A stretch of DNA of 64,000 nt, taken from assembly GCA_964035545.1 (NCBI GenBank), contig OZ037772.1, forward strand, positions 5,035,733 to 5,099,732, in the 5' to 3' direction. The translations under genes were made by a program, and so were the position numbers. Under the pieces are notes generated by a model. That model did not search any database. It had not been told where the DNA came from and saw nothing but the letters and a program-made list of their open reading frames with translations. The first letter of the stretch is position 1; each line of letters begins with the position of its first letter. This document shows positions 51,401 through 63,974 of this stretch, piece by piece. Source of the DNA: Bugula neritina (lineage: Eukaryota > Bryozoa > Gymnolaemata > Cheilostomatida > Bugulidae).

Positions 51401-52703
51401 AATAATAAAATTATATATACATATCATATGTCTGCTTATATATAATTGGACATTACTTTATACAATACATGTGTACTATGGCTGTGTAATTAGCAGCCGC
51501 ATAAATTTGAGTGTTGCTGGCCGGCTTGAAAACTAAGAAAATAATAAATCAACTGGTTGCTATTGTTGAGTAGCCATAATTATTGTGGAAATAGCTGTGA
51601 TAATACATAAAAAATTATAATGAATTAGGAAGAGCTTTCTAAGCTCATGTTATATGATGTCCAAACATAATATTCTAAAGAGCATAAAATTGTGGTTACT
51701 TTTTATAATAGGAGTTTTATCAATTTCCTAAAGTGTAATGTTTGTGCAAGTGTTTGAGGCTGCTGGTAAACTTCATTTTTAGACAATATACAATATATTT
51801 TGGTTACTTTGTACTGGAGACAACTTTGTTTCAAAACATCAAATATATTATTTAGAATTTAGATATTTAAAAATCAATCAATATTTAGCTGCCAATAACA
51901 CTAATTTATAATATCATATGCTTTGACTTGAAGTACATGAAATACTATGATTTGATATGTTATGATATATGATATTCTATAATATATATATTTGAGAAAT
52001 AATATTATATATATTACATGACGTCAAATACTCTTTTCATTATATATGGTGCTTTTTCACTCTTGAATATCATATATTAATTAGGATAGATCTATAATGT
52101 TTTGGTATTTTTTTAAAATAATGTGGAATAAGCGGGTAGTTGCAGGTTGTTGATGAAATAAAGTCATGAATGCATTAAGTGATTTATACACATGCAAAAT
52201 AATTTGTAATAGTATATTGTGCATGCATGTATTTCTTTTGCTACACTTTATAGTTCCTATACGAAAAAAGCTGACATTCCTTGGCAAATGCGTTGTGTGT
52301 GCTTATATATAATTTGTTGAAGCTATGTTAGTTATTTGTTTTTTCAAATTTGCTTATTGGAATTTTTTTTTGTACTGGAAAACATAAATTTTAGTGCAAC
52401 ATAATGACGCAATGTAAGCTGTAACCAAGTGCCAAGTGATTTTTAGACGGGACGGAAATTTGTAGCACGGAGTTGTCTTTTAAATGCAAATCGAGCAGTT
52501 TAGTAATTACCAGGAATCCTAGTGATTACGTCCGAGCTCGTTGCGCGCAATGAACTCAATAATATCCAATATCATTCTAGTTCAGTAGCTGCTAACTATA
52601 AATATGATTACGATATGACTCCGATGTCATTTCGGGTTGTAATTTTGGCTACTCTTTATTGATTAACGGAAGTTGACTGTGAATTGGTTTCACTTTAAAA
52701 GAA
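48480..52703. other. Intergenic DNA, no gene seen
   Basis: About 4.2 kb of AT-rich sequence. It holds a (GT)n/(GTGCGT)n microsatellite at 49569-49635 and short TA tracts (near 49910 and 51980). Short open frames have no recognisable similarity. The last 200 bases before 52704 are the 5' flank of endophilin-B; no clear TATA box is visible. Confidence 0.5.
49569..49635. repeat. (GT)n / (GTGCGT)n microsatellite
   Basis: Pure GT repeats changing to GTGTGC units. Confidence 0.85.
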
Positions 52704-55700
52704 ATGGAGGACTTAAAGAAGTTGGCTGGAGGTGCCTCTGCCCTTTTTAACCGCGCTGTACAGGTAAGACAGTATGCCGTTCAACTTTAAATTTACATTC
52801 AAAATTCTGTAAAATTCATTGCGTTGAAAATAAGCTTTTAGTGTGTTGAGCTAAAGAAAATGCCTGCTGAAATTGAATCAGGCAATGTGAAACGGAATGT
52901 AAAAGTAAAACTAAAAGTAAATCAAAATGAGAAGTAAGTCAACTGTGAAGTTTGACTCATACTGTTGCAGTTAAAATAAGATAAACATAATTTTATCAAA
53001 TTTAATAATAATTTGAAACTAAGATAACTAATTTATATGAGTTTTCATACTAATAATTCATTATACTGCTAGTAGTAATACTAATACTAAGTCCAATAGT
53101 AATAGTAATAGTAATAATCATAATGATAATACTAATACTAATAGCAATTATTGAATTAAGCTTAAACTTAAAGCATTGAATTTGATTATAAAATAGTAAA
53201 TTTATTTCTAGAAACTGATAGTGATCATCAGAATCTGTAATGCTAAGAGTAGGTGCATTGTACATTTTTTTCAATTTTAAATTGCTGTAGTCTGTGGAGT
53301 GTAGAGTGTAGGTAGATCGTCACAGTTAGTGTTACCATTATGATTAACTTAATTATTGTGATTATCTATTAGTGATTGGGATAATCATAATGACAGTCTT
53401 AACTTGCCGTATGTAATAAAATAAATTAACACCGAATAATAGTATCATTGTACATGTAATATTTGTAATGAACAGAATCATCATGACTATCACAGTTATC
53501 ACTTAGAGTGCTATTATCATTATGATTGTTACTATTAGTATTAGCAGTATAATGAATTATTAGTGTGAAAACTCATATAAATTAGTTATCTAAGTTTCAA
53601 ATTATTATATTAGTTATTTAGTAATTAGGTTGTAGTTGCTGCGATAACCCATAAAGATAATGTAAATCAAAATGTAAGCCTGTGGGCTATGGGTAATGTA
53701 GCATTTCAGAAACTTTTGAGATGAAGTTTACTCCTGATGTATTCACTTTATTATTTGAAACACCAACAGCTGTACATCACCAGTAAACTTCTCTCAAAAG
53801 TCTCTGAAATGCTACAGGCAATTTAATAATAAAAACTGTTATTTATTCTCAAAATTCATTTGGATTGATCTGTATATCAAAGTGATAATTTTATTCTGGC
53901 TTCACTAAGCTTTTCTAAATTAAGCTTAAGACTTGAAACTAGTTTAACTTATATTGTTAACTGCTGACTGCTGGTAAGGAAGTTTACTCCAAATGTAGTG
54001 TTCCGATTGAATTTATTTCAAAATTATTAAAATACTATCACTGTGACTGGTTAAGGGCAATTTTGTCATTGTAATACTAGGTATTGCTTTTTTGTAGGAT
54101 TCTCAGTTATACTAATCAATTTGAATTCAATTTTTCTGCATTGACCATTTTTATTCTTTAGTTAGTAAGTTTGTCAACTTCAATTATCTTAGATATCAGC
54201 TTGTTGCTGTTTACAACAGATAGCTGTACCAGTTGTGAGGACAACTTCAAATCAACATAATCATTCTGTTCCAAGTGACACTATTTTATATGTCACAGTC
54301 TGTACTGCTGATCTGCTAAAGAGTGGATTTGTTTAATAGTAACAATTTAATAATCTATGTATAGTCATTATGATTTCAGTTACTCTCTCAATCCGTAAGT
54401 TTATCTGTTTGGTAATGATGATAGGCAAGCTGTCAGTACTTGTTTAGTAATGACTGGTGCAGGCTGGCAGTAATACTAGTATTCTTAATTTTATTTGCCT
54501 TCACTCTGATAAATTAGTTTGTCCCAAGTTGAATTTATTAGGAGTAGTTTATATAATCCTATTCCTTTAGAGCTCCAGGGCTAAAGTTTTGAGTTTGCTT
54601 ATTTTGATGCTCAAGCCTCGCTCAGCATGTGAGCTTCTAGAGTACTGTTAGAGTAAATATAACTGTTTTCAACTATGTCAAGGTTATACACACCCTGTAA
54701 TTACTCTTGCATCTAGCCTGTGAACTGGAATCCAGAAGTATCACCTCCAAATAGTGTAAGATGTAGATCTTTGAGACAGTGCTCTAGGTTTAGTTGTGGT
54801 ATGATAACTTAGCTAACCGTTAGACTTACTTTTCACAGTACACCGGAGAAAAGCTAGGCACGGCAGAGCACACGGATCTAGATGCTCATTTCGAACAGCT
54901 TTTACAAAGAGCTGACAAGACTAAAGCTCAGACTGAAGTTCTACTCAAATGTACGGAGACTGTGCTCCACCCAGATCCCAGTAAGTATAGCGGCTTTTGC
55001 TATGGATATAGCTGCAGTTTGACTTGGCTATGGGTACTAACTATACAGTGCCTACTAGTAATAGTTACTACTAGTAATAGTTACTACTAGTAATAGTTAC
55101 TGCTAGTATTAGTTACTACTAGTAATAGTTACTACTAGTAATAGTTACTACTAGTAATAGTTACTACTAGTAATAGTTACTACTAGTAATAGTTACTACT
55201 AGTAATAGTTACTACTAGTAATAGTTATTGCTAGTATTAGTTACTATTTGTAATAGCTACTGCTAGTATTAGTTACTACTTGTGATAGTTACTACTAGTA
55301 TTGGTTACTGCTTGTGATAGTTACTACTAGTATTAGTTACTACTAGTATTAAATTTACTGCTAGTAAATGGTACTGCTAGTAGTAGTAGTACTACTACTA
55401 CTAGTAGTGACTATTACTAGTAGTAGGCTACTGACTACTAGTAATAGGTACTGCTAGTAATAAGTACTGTTAGTGATAGTAACTACTAGTAATAGTGTGA
55501 GTTGATACTACTAGTAACTTGTATTTGAGTGAGCAGTTATATTTTGACAAAGTGACTGTAGTAATACTAGTATGAGTTGTTTCACTAGCATGGAAGGCTG
55601 TAGCATAGACATTGGTTATTGTAGCAATGCTCATAGTTGCAGTAGTGGTAGCAGAACAACTGCTAATAGCAGTACCAATACCTATAAGTACTATATAATT

Positions 55701-58700
55701 AGTATCAGCCACTGTTACTACTAGCTTTGTAGAAGCAGTAGTGGATATGGGGTTTTAATTCACTTAATTGTAGTTGGTTCCAATTTAGAAATATGAACTA
55801 ATAACTGGAGAAGTATTGAATATAAACTGAGCTGATGTCACTTGTCGCACCCTACTTCACTTCATAGACTCCCCCCCCCTCTCTGATATGCAGTTATATC
55901 TTTAATATTCTAAGAACTCAGGCTTCCCATTAGGCCACTCAACTATTAAAATCAATATAATTGTCCATCAAATGACTTCAACAATGATAGCTGTAAGACT
56001 TTACCATTAAATATCCTTCTACCCTGCCAAGATTAAGGCAATATTAGATTAAGGTTATCTTGTGAGTTTGGGTCAAAGTCCTCCCTGCAGAGTGTATATA
56101 AACCAGTGTTGGTCCTGAGGCTAGTAATACAATGTTTGCTTTATCCAGTATTGTCTATGAATATTTATATATCTTATGCATGTAAGGTATGCATACTAAA
56201 ATGCAGTTGTATAGGAAGTATGGCTACTTTTATTGCATTGTGGGAAATATTGTGAATTTATCTAGATATTATTTTCATATGATATACTGAGCTACTAACT
56301 ACTGAGCTACTAACTACTAGTTACTAACTGTTAACTACTAGATACTGAGCTACTAACTACTGGCTACTAGCTACTAGCAATATGACTCAGACTGAGTTTC
56401 CCTTACAGCTGCCAGAGCCGAGGACTATCTCTACGACAAGTTGGAGAGAACCGGCCTGGAGAAGAAGCGACAGAGACTCTCCAACCTGACTCAACTAGGA
56501 GGGACTATGCTGGAAGCCAGTGCTGCGTATGGCCCGGGTTCTTCTTACGGTATGTCTTGTTTACGGTTGGTGTTTGCACCGTCTTAGTTTTATGCTGATT
56601 CTCTGTTTATGAACTGGGGCTAAGTTGTGCGAGGGATTATTTGAATATCGTTAGAAGCAGCACCGAGTTGGGGTTACTGAGTACAGTATTTGTATACACT
56701 GCGTTGGCGAAACTCGAGATCCCCAACCAAATTACTCAGTGACCGTGGACTCGGTGCTACTTCTAGCAACTTTCAAATTGTAGAAGCACCAAGTAGGTTT
56801 CTAATTCTACACCCTCTACACTTTATGCTATCAGCAAGTTGAATGAATGTCAGATATCAAAAGTGTCTTCAGTGTTATTTCTAAGCTTGTAACTTAGGAA
56901 AGAGACTATTCTTATTCATAGACTGTGTTCTACAGGCTGCGACTCTGCTATAATGCGGTCTGAGGAACTTTTGCTAAGTATGTCTCACAACAGCACCCTG
57001 TGTACTCGTAATTTCTAGAACTTTCCTCATCATGTTGTTGTGGAAGTGTGTGATTCATCGTCGTGTTGTCTATAGTGTTAATGCTAGTCTGGTTCACTTA
57101 TACTTTCAACTCATCTGTTTAGTCTTTCTGTTCTTTGCACTCATAATATTTCACAATAAAACTCAACTTTTCAGCCATTTTGACTGTCAATGCTGGGGTT
57201 TCGTTGCAAATTTCTTTAATTTCATTATTAATTCAAGTTGAAAGTCTCCAAGCTGAGAATTCAAGATATTCATATTAATTATTAGTTAGTTTCTATAGAA
57301 GATGATTTGAGTTGAAGTGATCACTGTGACTAGTAGTCATAACTGTGCTTTAGTACTTGGCTAGTTGCTACGTGTATCTTGTGACTTTCTTAGCCTCAGT
57401 ATCCTATCTGATGAGTTGTGAATCTCTCTTCCCTCAGGCAATGTCCTTCTCAAGGTCGGTCAAACTGAGCAGAAACTCGGAGATTGTGAGAAGACTTTCG
57501 TGTCGACAGCCACGACTGAGTACCTGCAGCCCCTGAAGGCCTTCCTCGACACCGACATGAAGAACATAACGGTTAGTATGTCACTTCCTGTCTGCCATTT
57601 CCTGTCAGCCATTTCATTCTGTCATTTCTTGTTGGCCATTATTTCGACACCCAGTTGTCTTATTTCACGAAGAGATAAAGTTTTACCTGTAAGACGAGGT
57701 AGGTGCAGTAATAGAGAGATTGAGAAAAGCCTGTGTTCTAAATTAAAAATGTGACAAAAGAATTTATGTCCTCATGAAAATTTTAACCTGCGCCCCAAAC
57801 CAAAATTTAATAATAAAATTAAAGAGCTTAGGCTATCTCAAGTCCTCTACCGCTGCTCCTAAGACATGCATATGGCTGGGCCCTTTTCACTTCCCCTTGT
57901 TTTGTTGCTAACTGTCAGGGACCACAGTTTATAACAGGAGATATTGTCCACTATGAACAGCCATTCCAGTTGTTTTGGTAGTTCATTGGCCAATTTCCAG
58001 TTTTTCTTACATGCCATGTTTTGTTTGGTGTTATTAGATAGTATAAGAAATTGAGAGAGAGAAATACAATAGTTTAATGTTAATGTGTTCTCCCAACAGA
58101 CATGCAAATTGTTTCTCTATTCATATTTAATGAGCAAACTTATAAATATATATATAAGCCTATCATGAGATGGTGGGGTGAATCTTTAACTGTCTATAAC
58201 TGCTCAGCATCATGTGACCTTATAGTGACCTTCACCTGTGCTATCTATTGGCCACCTTCTCATCCAGCAGTGTGTCTGTTAGCACCTTCACCCACCTGCT
58301 CTGTCATCTCACAGATATTTGTCTTCTGATTTAATGAGTCATGTGTGAAACTATTTGCTGGTAGAGAGAGTTATATTCAATATGATTTGCATGGAGAAAA
58401 CCCATCTAGAACATTGGATATGGCATAACTAATAGTGTACTCACAGTATAACTAATATTATACTCACAGTATAACTAATAGTGTACTCACAGTATAACTA
58501 ATAGTATACTCACAGTATTACTAATATTATACTCACAGTATAACTAATAGTATACTCACAGTATAACTAATAGTATACTCACAGTATAAGTAATGAACTA
58601 ATATGATGATGACATCATCAGGGTGTTATGACATCACAAGACCCTCCAGTTAGCTTTCTCCCATTGAAGCATGTGCCCAACATGTTCATCTAATATATTG

Positions 58701-61700
58701 CGTTGTGTTGTGGTTTACAGAAAGAGAGGAGAACTCTGGAGGTCAAGAGGTTAGATCTAGATGCTGCCAAGAGCAAGCTGAAGAGAGCAAAGTCAGAGAA
58801 GGGAAAGTCAGATGTGAGTTTATCAATTTGAGAATGTAAATGCAGGAAACTGTCTATTCACTCTTTGAGAAAATTGTAAAGCATTTTGAAGTAAATAGAC
58901 CAAATTTTAGAGTTATCTACTCTAAAATAAGTTCTAATCTAGTCCTGTTTTCCTAGTTGTTGTGAAAATTAGATTTATTACTCCTATTTTTATAACAATC
59001 ATCACCATGGATTAACTTTGAGTAACAACACTTGTGATTGGTTGATTTTAGAGTAAGATGAAGCCAACCCAAATTGAGGTAGACCAGCTCCATGCCTATT
59101 GTACATCAGTTTTGTGATAACCCCATAGTAGTTCCCTTTCATTCAATATCTGATAAATTGACATTTTAAATTAAATAGATCAGTATGTTTGCTTCTTGCA
59201 CATTATTTGACGGAAGATTTGAATGGCAAGATGTTTGAAAGGGAGTTGCACATTGGACAGTGTTTGTTTAGGTTACTGTAGCTTATGGAGAGATATAATT
59301 TCGTGTGTATTAACACCATGTTGTGTGTAGGGCACAGTATCAGTTGCTTGTATAGTGGAGAAAGTCTGCTAGACTTGTATGTGTAGATTTGTAGATGAGT
59401 TTAGGCTGTGTCTCTTGTCATGTAATATGTTGAACTGCGGGCTTACTCTAGGCCGCAGAGCTGTCCAACAGGAGGCCCTAGTGCCGGATGCAGCCCTCAG
59501 CCTACATTTATGTGGCCCTAAGAGGCATAAAATATAAACTTTTGCACACATACAACTTAGAGTGGAAAAACATTTTTAAAATGTCTCATTTATATATAAG
59601 CTAAAACATATCTAGTATCTATTGGGACTTCATTATGTAATGAGTCATAGGAATTCGAAGAGAAGTCACTTGAAAACACTGATGCAGCCAACTAAAGTTA
59701 AAGTTTACAATGTGGCCCTTACCATAAAATATTTTATCTCTGTGGCCCTCGATCTGAAAAGGTTGAACACCCCTACCTTTCTGTTGATATGCATTTGAGT
59801 CTAGGCTGTAATAGATTGTTGAGTTTTCAAAGTTGATTAGACCAAGGGGGTCCAGCTTTTTCAGAGCGTCGGCCACTGAAATGCGACATTCAATGGCTAG
59901 GGCCACTATAGTTAAGCTTGAGTCTGGGGGCCACAGCACAGCACAGTTTTTTTAAAATAACCTTATTCCAAAACTTTCTGAACCATTACATAATAGAGTT
60001 CCAATAGATTCTGCAGGCTGCATGTTTTTATAGTTTACATAAATAAGACATTTGAAAGGTGGTTTTCACTCTGATTGATAAATGTGTGTAAAAAGTAATT
60101 GTATTTCTTATGCCTTTGAGGGTCACAGAGAGGTAGGCCCTGGGGTCGGGCCGCCTGTTGGACAGCCCTGGTTTAAACACTCAAACGTCATGACTCATGA
60201 GTAGTTCACCAATCTTCTACCAATTTAGTGTGACTCATTTAGGTGACTCACTCATTCACGTGAGTGTGACTCATTTAAGTGACTCACTCATTCATGTGAG
60301 TGTTACTCATTTGTGACTCACTCATTCATGTGAGTGTGACTCATTTAAGTGACTCACTCATTCATGTGAGTGTGACTCATTCAAGTGACTCACTCATTTA
60401 TGTGAGTGTGACTCATTTAGGTGACTCACTCATTCATGTGAGTGTGACTCATTCAAGTGACTCACTCATTTATGTGAGTGTGACTCATTTAAGTGACTCA
60501 CTCATTCATGTGAGTGTTACTCATTTAAGTGATTCACTCATTCATGTGTGACTCATTTAAGTGACTGACTCATTCATGTGAGTGTGACTCATTCAAGTGC
60601 CTCACTCATTTATGTGAGTGTGACTCATTTAAGTGACTCACTCATTCATGTGAGTGTTACTCATTTAAGTGACTCACTCATTCAAGTGGCTCACTCATTC
60701 ATGTGAGTGTGACTCATTTAAGTGACTCACTCATTCATGTGAGTGTGACTCATTTAAGTGACTGACTCATTCATGTGAGTGTGACTCATTCAAGTGCCTC
60801 ACTCATTTATGTGAGTGTGACTCATTTAAGTGACTCACTCATTCATGTGAGTGTTACTCATTTAGGTGACTCACTCATTCAAGTGGCTCACTCATTTATG
60901 TGAGTGTGACTCATTTAAGTGACTGACTCATTCATGTGGGGTGACTCATTTAAGTGACTCACTCATTCATATGAGTGTGACTCATTCAAGTGATTCACTC
61001 ATTCATGTGAGTGTGACTGGAAAGGGCTTTCAAAGTTATCAAGATGATTTCACCTTTTATTTAGTCTAAAGTTACTAAGTGCACAAATAGCTTTTATAAA
61101 TTTAATTTTTACTTTTTGCCTCTCCTTTTTCCTCTGGCAAATATGGCTACTTGATAACTAAAACTTGTTGATATAGGATACCAATAATGATATATGTTTG
61201 TGTAAAGTTGAGATAGAAGCTACTGTTCCTTTATTTATTAGTTTTGGTTTAGTCCCGATGTGTGTATCTTGGTTTAAAAGAAAGCTATTTGAATCTATTT
61301 AAGAGCGTTTCATCTAATTTAGAGATCTACTCCAAAGTTATTCAGAGTGGGGATAACTAGTATTTTTAACTTGTTTTCCAGTTGACAAGCATGTGTGGCA
61401 TTGCATATTGTTTCTGTTGTTGTTTGCAGGAGATGATTGTAAAGGTTTGTTGGGATATTGTGAATTCTTCCATCACTTATATGTTGTGTATGATTTATCA
61501 TTTGTTTCTTCATATAATTTGCTAGCTCATCAGTTTCTCTATATTGTTGGTGCGGCTTCTTGCTATATGTTGTGTCATGGTAAGGACGTCTGTGGTGCAT
61601 GTAGCCAGTGGTGGATGTCGGTGTAGAGGAAGGGGTATGGGGGTGTAGAAAAGGGGATGTAGTGGAAGGGGTGTAGATGGTGTAAAGGAGGGGTTGTGAT

Positions 61701-63974
61701 TCTAGTGGAAGAAGGGGTGAGTGATGTAGAAAAAGGGGTGTAGAGGAAGGTGTGTGATGGTTGTAGAGAAGGGGGTGTAGTGAATAGGGGGAAGGTATAG
61801 TTTTCACCTATTTGAGTTAACGATGCTAACTCAACAAGTTTTGTTGATTGGAACAGTTAGACTTGTGTTGCCATTATTTGCAGCTTCATAGCCTTAGAAC
61901 TTAAGCAGCTTCTTTATTTCTACTTTTATTAGTTTGGGCTTATGCACCTCTGGCCTCACTTTACAGCTCTGTCTAGACTCAGTGGGTTCGTTGGTTTAAC
62001 TTCTGACCATTTTGCATGAGAGCACAACTCTAGATAGTTTTATCTTCTCTCATGTCCCTATGGTTCGGTCTGGGAATCGTTCTTACAGTCTCATAGCTAA
62101 GTGCTCTAATTAAAGTGCTACTTTCAGAGTTGTCTTCTCCTTCATACCAGAGAATATATTTATTGATTTGTAATTGCAGGCGGAGTCTGAGTTGAGGCAC
62201 GCCCAATCAGAGTTTGACAGGCAGGCTGAGACCACTAAGCTGCTTCTAGAAGGTGAATACAATACTTGACATAGCAATTTACTCTTCAAGTAGCAGTTAT
62301 CTTTTCTTTTTATTGGGTCTATGGGTATAACCATGTGGCAATGTCAGTAACTCACGCTCAAGCAAGTTTATAGCCACTATCCCTGTGAGAACCTCTTATA
62401 GAAGGGTTTTTAAATTTGGCTTAGAACTTATTCAGATGGGGCACAGGAGCAATTATGACTGGATGCTCTTCCTAACATCACCAATAGCCTTTGTCTAGGG
62501 CTAGAATCTGTAACGTCGTGTTTACTAGGCAAAAGCTCTATCCACAGTTGCTCCTCATGTAGCAATTTCAACACTTAGTTCATTTAAGTTGAAAATATGA
62601 TCATGATTTTGATTCCGTGATAAATAACAATTTGAGTTGAAATAATTTTGTAATAAAACTATATTTAGAATTGTATCTATTTTTCCAAGTGTGCATATTT
62701 CAATGTCACTTATCCCTAAGTAGTTGTCTTTCCTCCAAATTGTCACATGCAGCGGTTATCTTCTATAAACACCCATGTGCTAGTCATCTCGCTGGTCAGA
62801 TATAGTTTACCAAATTCTCCTCGTTTCAGGAGTGAACAAATCCCACGAGTATCACACGAAATGTCTGAACAGCTTTGTGGAGGCTCAGGCTAATTACTAC
62901 GCCAGCTGTCACCAGTATATGCAGGACTTACAGCGACAGCTCGGCAGGTGAATACACTACTCGGGCTATACATACCCCTCCCTCACTGTGTGATGAGTTT
63001 CTAAGGCTATACATGCTCTGTACTCTGGTTACTCACACTATACCCTCCTTCATCACACTCTGTTTAATCATGCAGGCTATACATTGTAGTTGGGCAGCTA
63101 GATTTAATGCGATGATTTGTGTCTGTCTGTATGTCCGCTACCTATGTTCTGTCTTCACCTCACCAACTGCTACGTACTGGTGCTTGTAGTGCAGGGGTGT
63201 TCAACCTTTTGAGATCGAGGGCCACTGAAAGGGAATATTTCATGGCGAGGGCCACATTGTAAACTTTAACTTCTCCTGGGGGGTCACAGCGTCGGGCATT
63301 TTTCAAACTACTTTATTCTAATTTTTTATGAATCGTTACACAATAAAGTCCCAATAGTTACTGCAGGCTGCATGTTTTGTAACATGTGTATGAAAAATAA
63401 TTTTCGTGTTATGCCATTGAGGGCGGCATAGATGTTGGCTGGGACCACATCGAGCCCTGGGGCCAACTGTTGGACAGCCCTGCTCTAGTACAACTTATAG
63501 TGCTTGACTCTTTCAATATCAGCACATGCTATGGGTATTGGAATCATATTTTAGGGCTATATGTCCCAGACTATCTTCAGATAATATCCACTATTCTCTC
63601 TTCCGCTGTGCTGTGTCTAGATTCTAGTTATTCATCTCCTTAGCTTTATTCTTCTACTTAGCCTGTGATTACTGCTTTGTACGGGAGGCTATAAGTGACC
63701 CCTTCTCTCCCTCCTTACTCCCCTTCTCATAATCATGAACATGTGGTGGTATTTACACTTTATCTGTTATCTCTGCGATGGCCTTCAGGGATTGAGTCAT
63801 TATATTTATATTGACAGCACGCCCACTACTACTCCTAGCTTGAGGTCACATGACCTACATTATTCTCCCACTGCACCAATCAATCGATCGGCCAATGACA
63901 GCAAAGGAAAAGCTAAAGTGCTGTATGACTATTTTGCTACTGATGAAACTGAGTTATCCCTGATTGCAGATGAG
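52704..63974 (+). CDS. SH3GLB: Endophilin-B (BAR and SH3 domains), 3' partial
   Basis: Eight exons read by eye: 52704-52763, 54839-54980, 56409-56549, 57438-57571, 58721-58813, 62180-62252, 62830-62947, 63818-63974; phases agree, giving 306 residues before the window ends. The N-terminus MEDLKKLAGGASALFNRAVQ is the amphipathic helix 0 of endophilins. The BAR domain follows: YTGEKLGTAEHTDLDAHFEQ, EDYLYDKLER, YGPGSSYGNVLLKVGQTEQK, LEVKRLDLDAAKSKLKRAK, AQSEFDRQAETTKLLLEGV and FVEAQANYYASCHQYMQDLQ. All closely follow vertebrate endophilin-B1/B2. A Ser/Thr/Pro linker leads into the SH3 start (AKVLYDYFATDETELSLIADE region, ALYDY-type motif). Endophilin-B proteins bend membranes at Golgi, mitochondria, endosomes and autophagosomes and link to apoptosis and autophagy through SH3 partners. 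The rest of the SH3 domain lies beyond the right edge. Orthology to B1 or B2 cannot be decided here. Confidence 0.92.
53003..53612. mobile_element. Fold-back element with inverted repeats of about 75-80 bp
   Basis: Left arm (about 53003-53083, containing AACTAATTTATATGAGTTTT and AATTCATTATACTGCTAGTA) is complementary to the right arm (about 53528-53612). The 440-bp interior has TAATAG/ATAATCAT-type repeats and no coding. In intron 1 of endophilin-B. Confidence 0.7.
53698..53815. mobile_element. 118-bp hairpin (fold-back) with 40-bp arms
   Basis: GTAGCATTTCAGAAACTTTT... is complementary, with a few mismatches, to ...AAAAGTCTCTGAAATGCTAC. It is about 90 bases after the preceding fold-back element. 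It could be a short MITE or a small-RNA hairpin. Confidence 0.65.
53816..54838. other. Rest of intron 1 of endophilin-B
   Basis: Nothing recognisable beyond AT-rich sequence. Confidence 0.4.
55045..55480. repeat. 16-bp minisatellite (TTACTACTAGTAATAG)n
   Basis: About 10 near-exact units to about 55230, then degenerating. The unit is a partial palindrome (CTACTAGTAG), so the single strand can fold. In intron 2 of endophilin-B. Confidence 0.85.
56638..56779. mobile_element. 142-bp hairpin with imperfect 45-50-bp arms
   Basis: TTAGAAGCAGCACCGAGT near the left end is complementary to ACTCGGTGCTACTTCTAG near the right end; inner parts (GGTTACTGAGTA with ATTACTCAGTGACC) also pair. In intron 3 of endophilin-B. 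Confidence 0.65.
57695..57868 (-). mobile_element. SINE-like repeat, family 2, copy 2
   Basis: Partner of 39245-39430. Minus-strand head AGGAGCAGCGGTAGAGGACT resembles a tRNA box A region. In intron 4 of endophilin-B. Confidence 0.55.
58430..58590. repeat. 23-bp minisatellite (ACTCACAGTATAACTAATAGT)n
   Basis: About seven tandem units with variation AATAGTG, AATAGTA and AATATTA. In intron 4 of endophilin-B. Confidence 0.85.
59456..59775 (-). mobile_element. hAT-like MITE, copy 1
   Basis: One end is CAGAGCTGTCCAACAGGAGG, the other the complement of AGGGGTGTTCAACC. The interior, on the minus strand, has ATCGAGGGCCAC and GGGCCACATTGTAAACTTTA, shared with the copy at 63192. No coding. Confidence 0.65.
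59843..60170 (+). mobile_element. hAT-like MITE, copy 2, diverged
   Basis: Starts CAAGGGGGTCCAGC and ends GCCTGTTGGACAGCCCTG, with GGCCACTGAAATG and GGGCCAC interior strings. Oriented opposite to copy 1, only about 70 bases away. Confidence 0.6.
60180..61018. repeat. 36-bp minisatellite dense in TGACTCA (AP-1-type) motifs
   Basis: About 23 units built from GTGACTCATTTAA, GTGACTCACTCATTCATG and TGAGT. Most units hold two TGACTCA sequences, so about 40 by eye. In intron 5 of endophilin-B. Confidence 0.9.
61019..62179. other. Rest of intron 5 of endophilin-B, with a G-rich repeat
   Basis: 61620-61800 is an imperfect repeat of GGGGTGTAGA(G/A)GAAG-type units. The long minus-strand open frame across it (61319-61807) is Pro/Ser/His-rich because of that repeat. 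No gene seen. Confidence 0.5.
62350..62556 (-). mobile_element. tRNA-derived SINE, family 1, copy 5
   Basis: Reverse orientation. It shares ATAGCCACTATCCCTGTGAG, GGCACAGGAGCAATTATGAC and the tRNA-like head GAGCAACTGTGGATAGAGC. In intron 6 of endophilin-B. Confidence 0.8.
63192..63482 (+). mobile_element. hAT-like MITE, copy 3
   Basis: Starts CAGGGGTGTTCAACCTTTT and ends TGTTGGACAGCCCTG, imperfect inverted repeats typical of hAT non-autonomous elements. The flanks show only a weak 8-bp match (CTTGTAGT versus CTCTAGTA). In intron 7 of endophilin-B. Confidence 0.7.

Noticed and set aside
61319-61807. 162-codon minus-strand open frame
   Set aside because: Pro/Ser/His-rich because of a G-rich repeat on the other strand, inside an endophilin-B intron, no recognisable domain.
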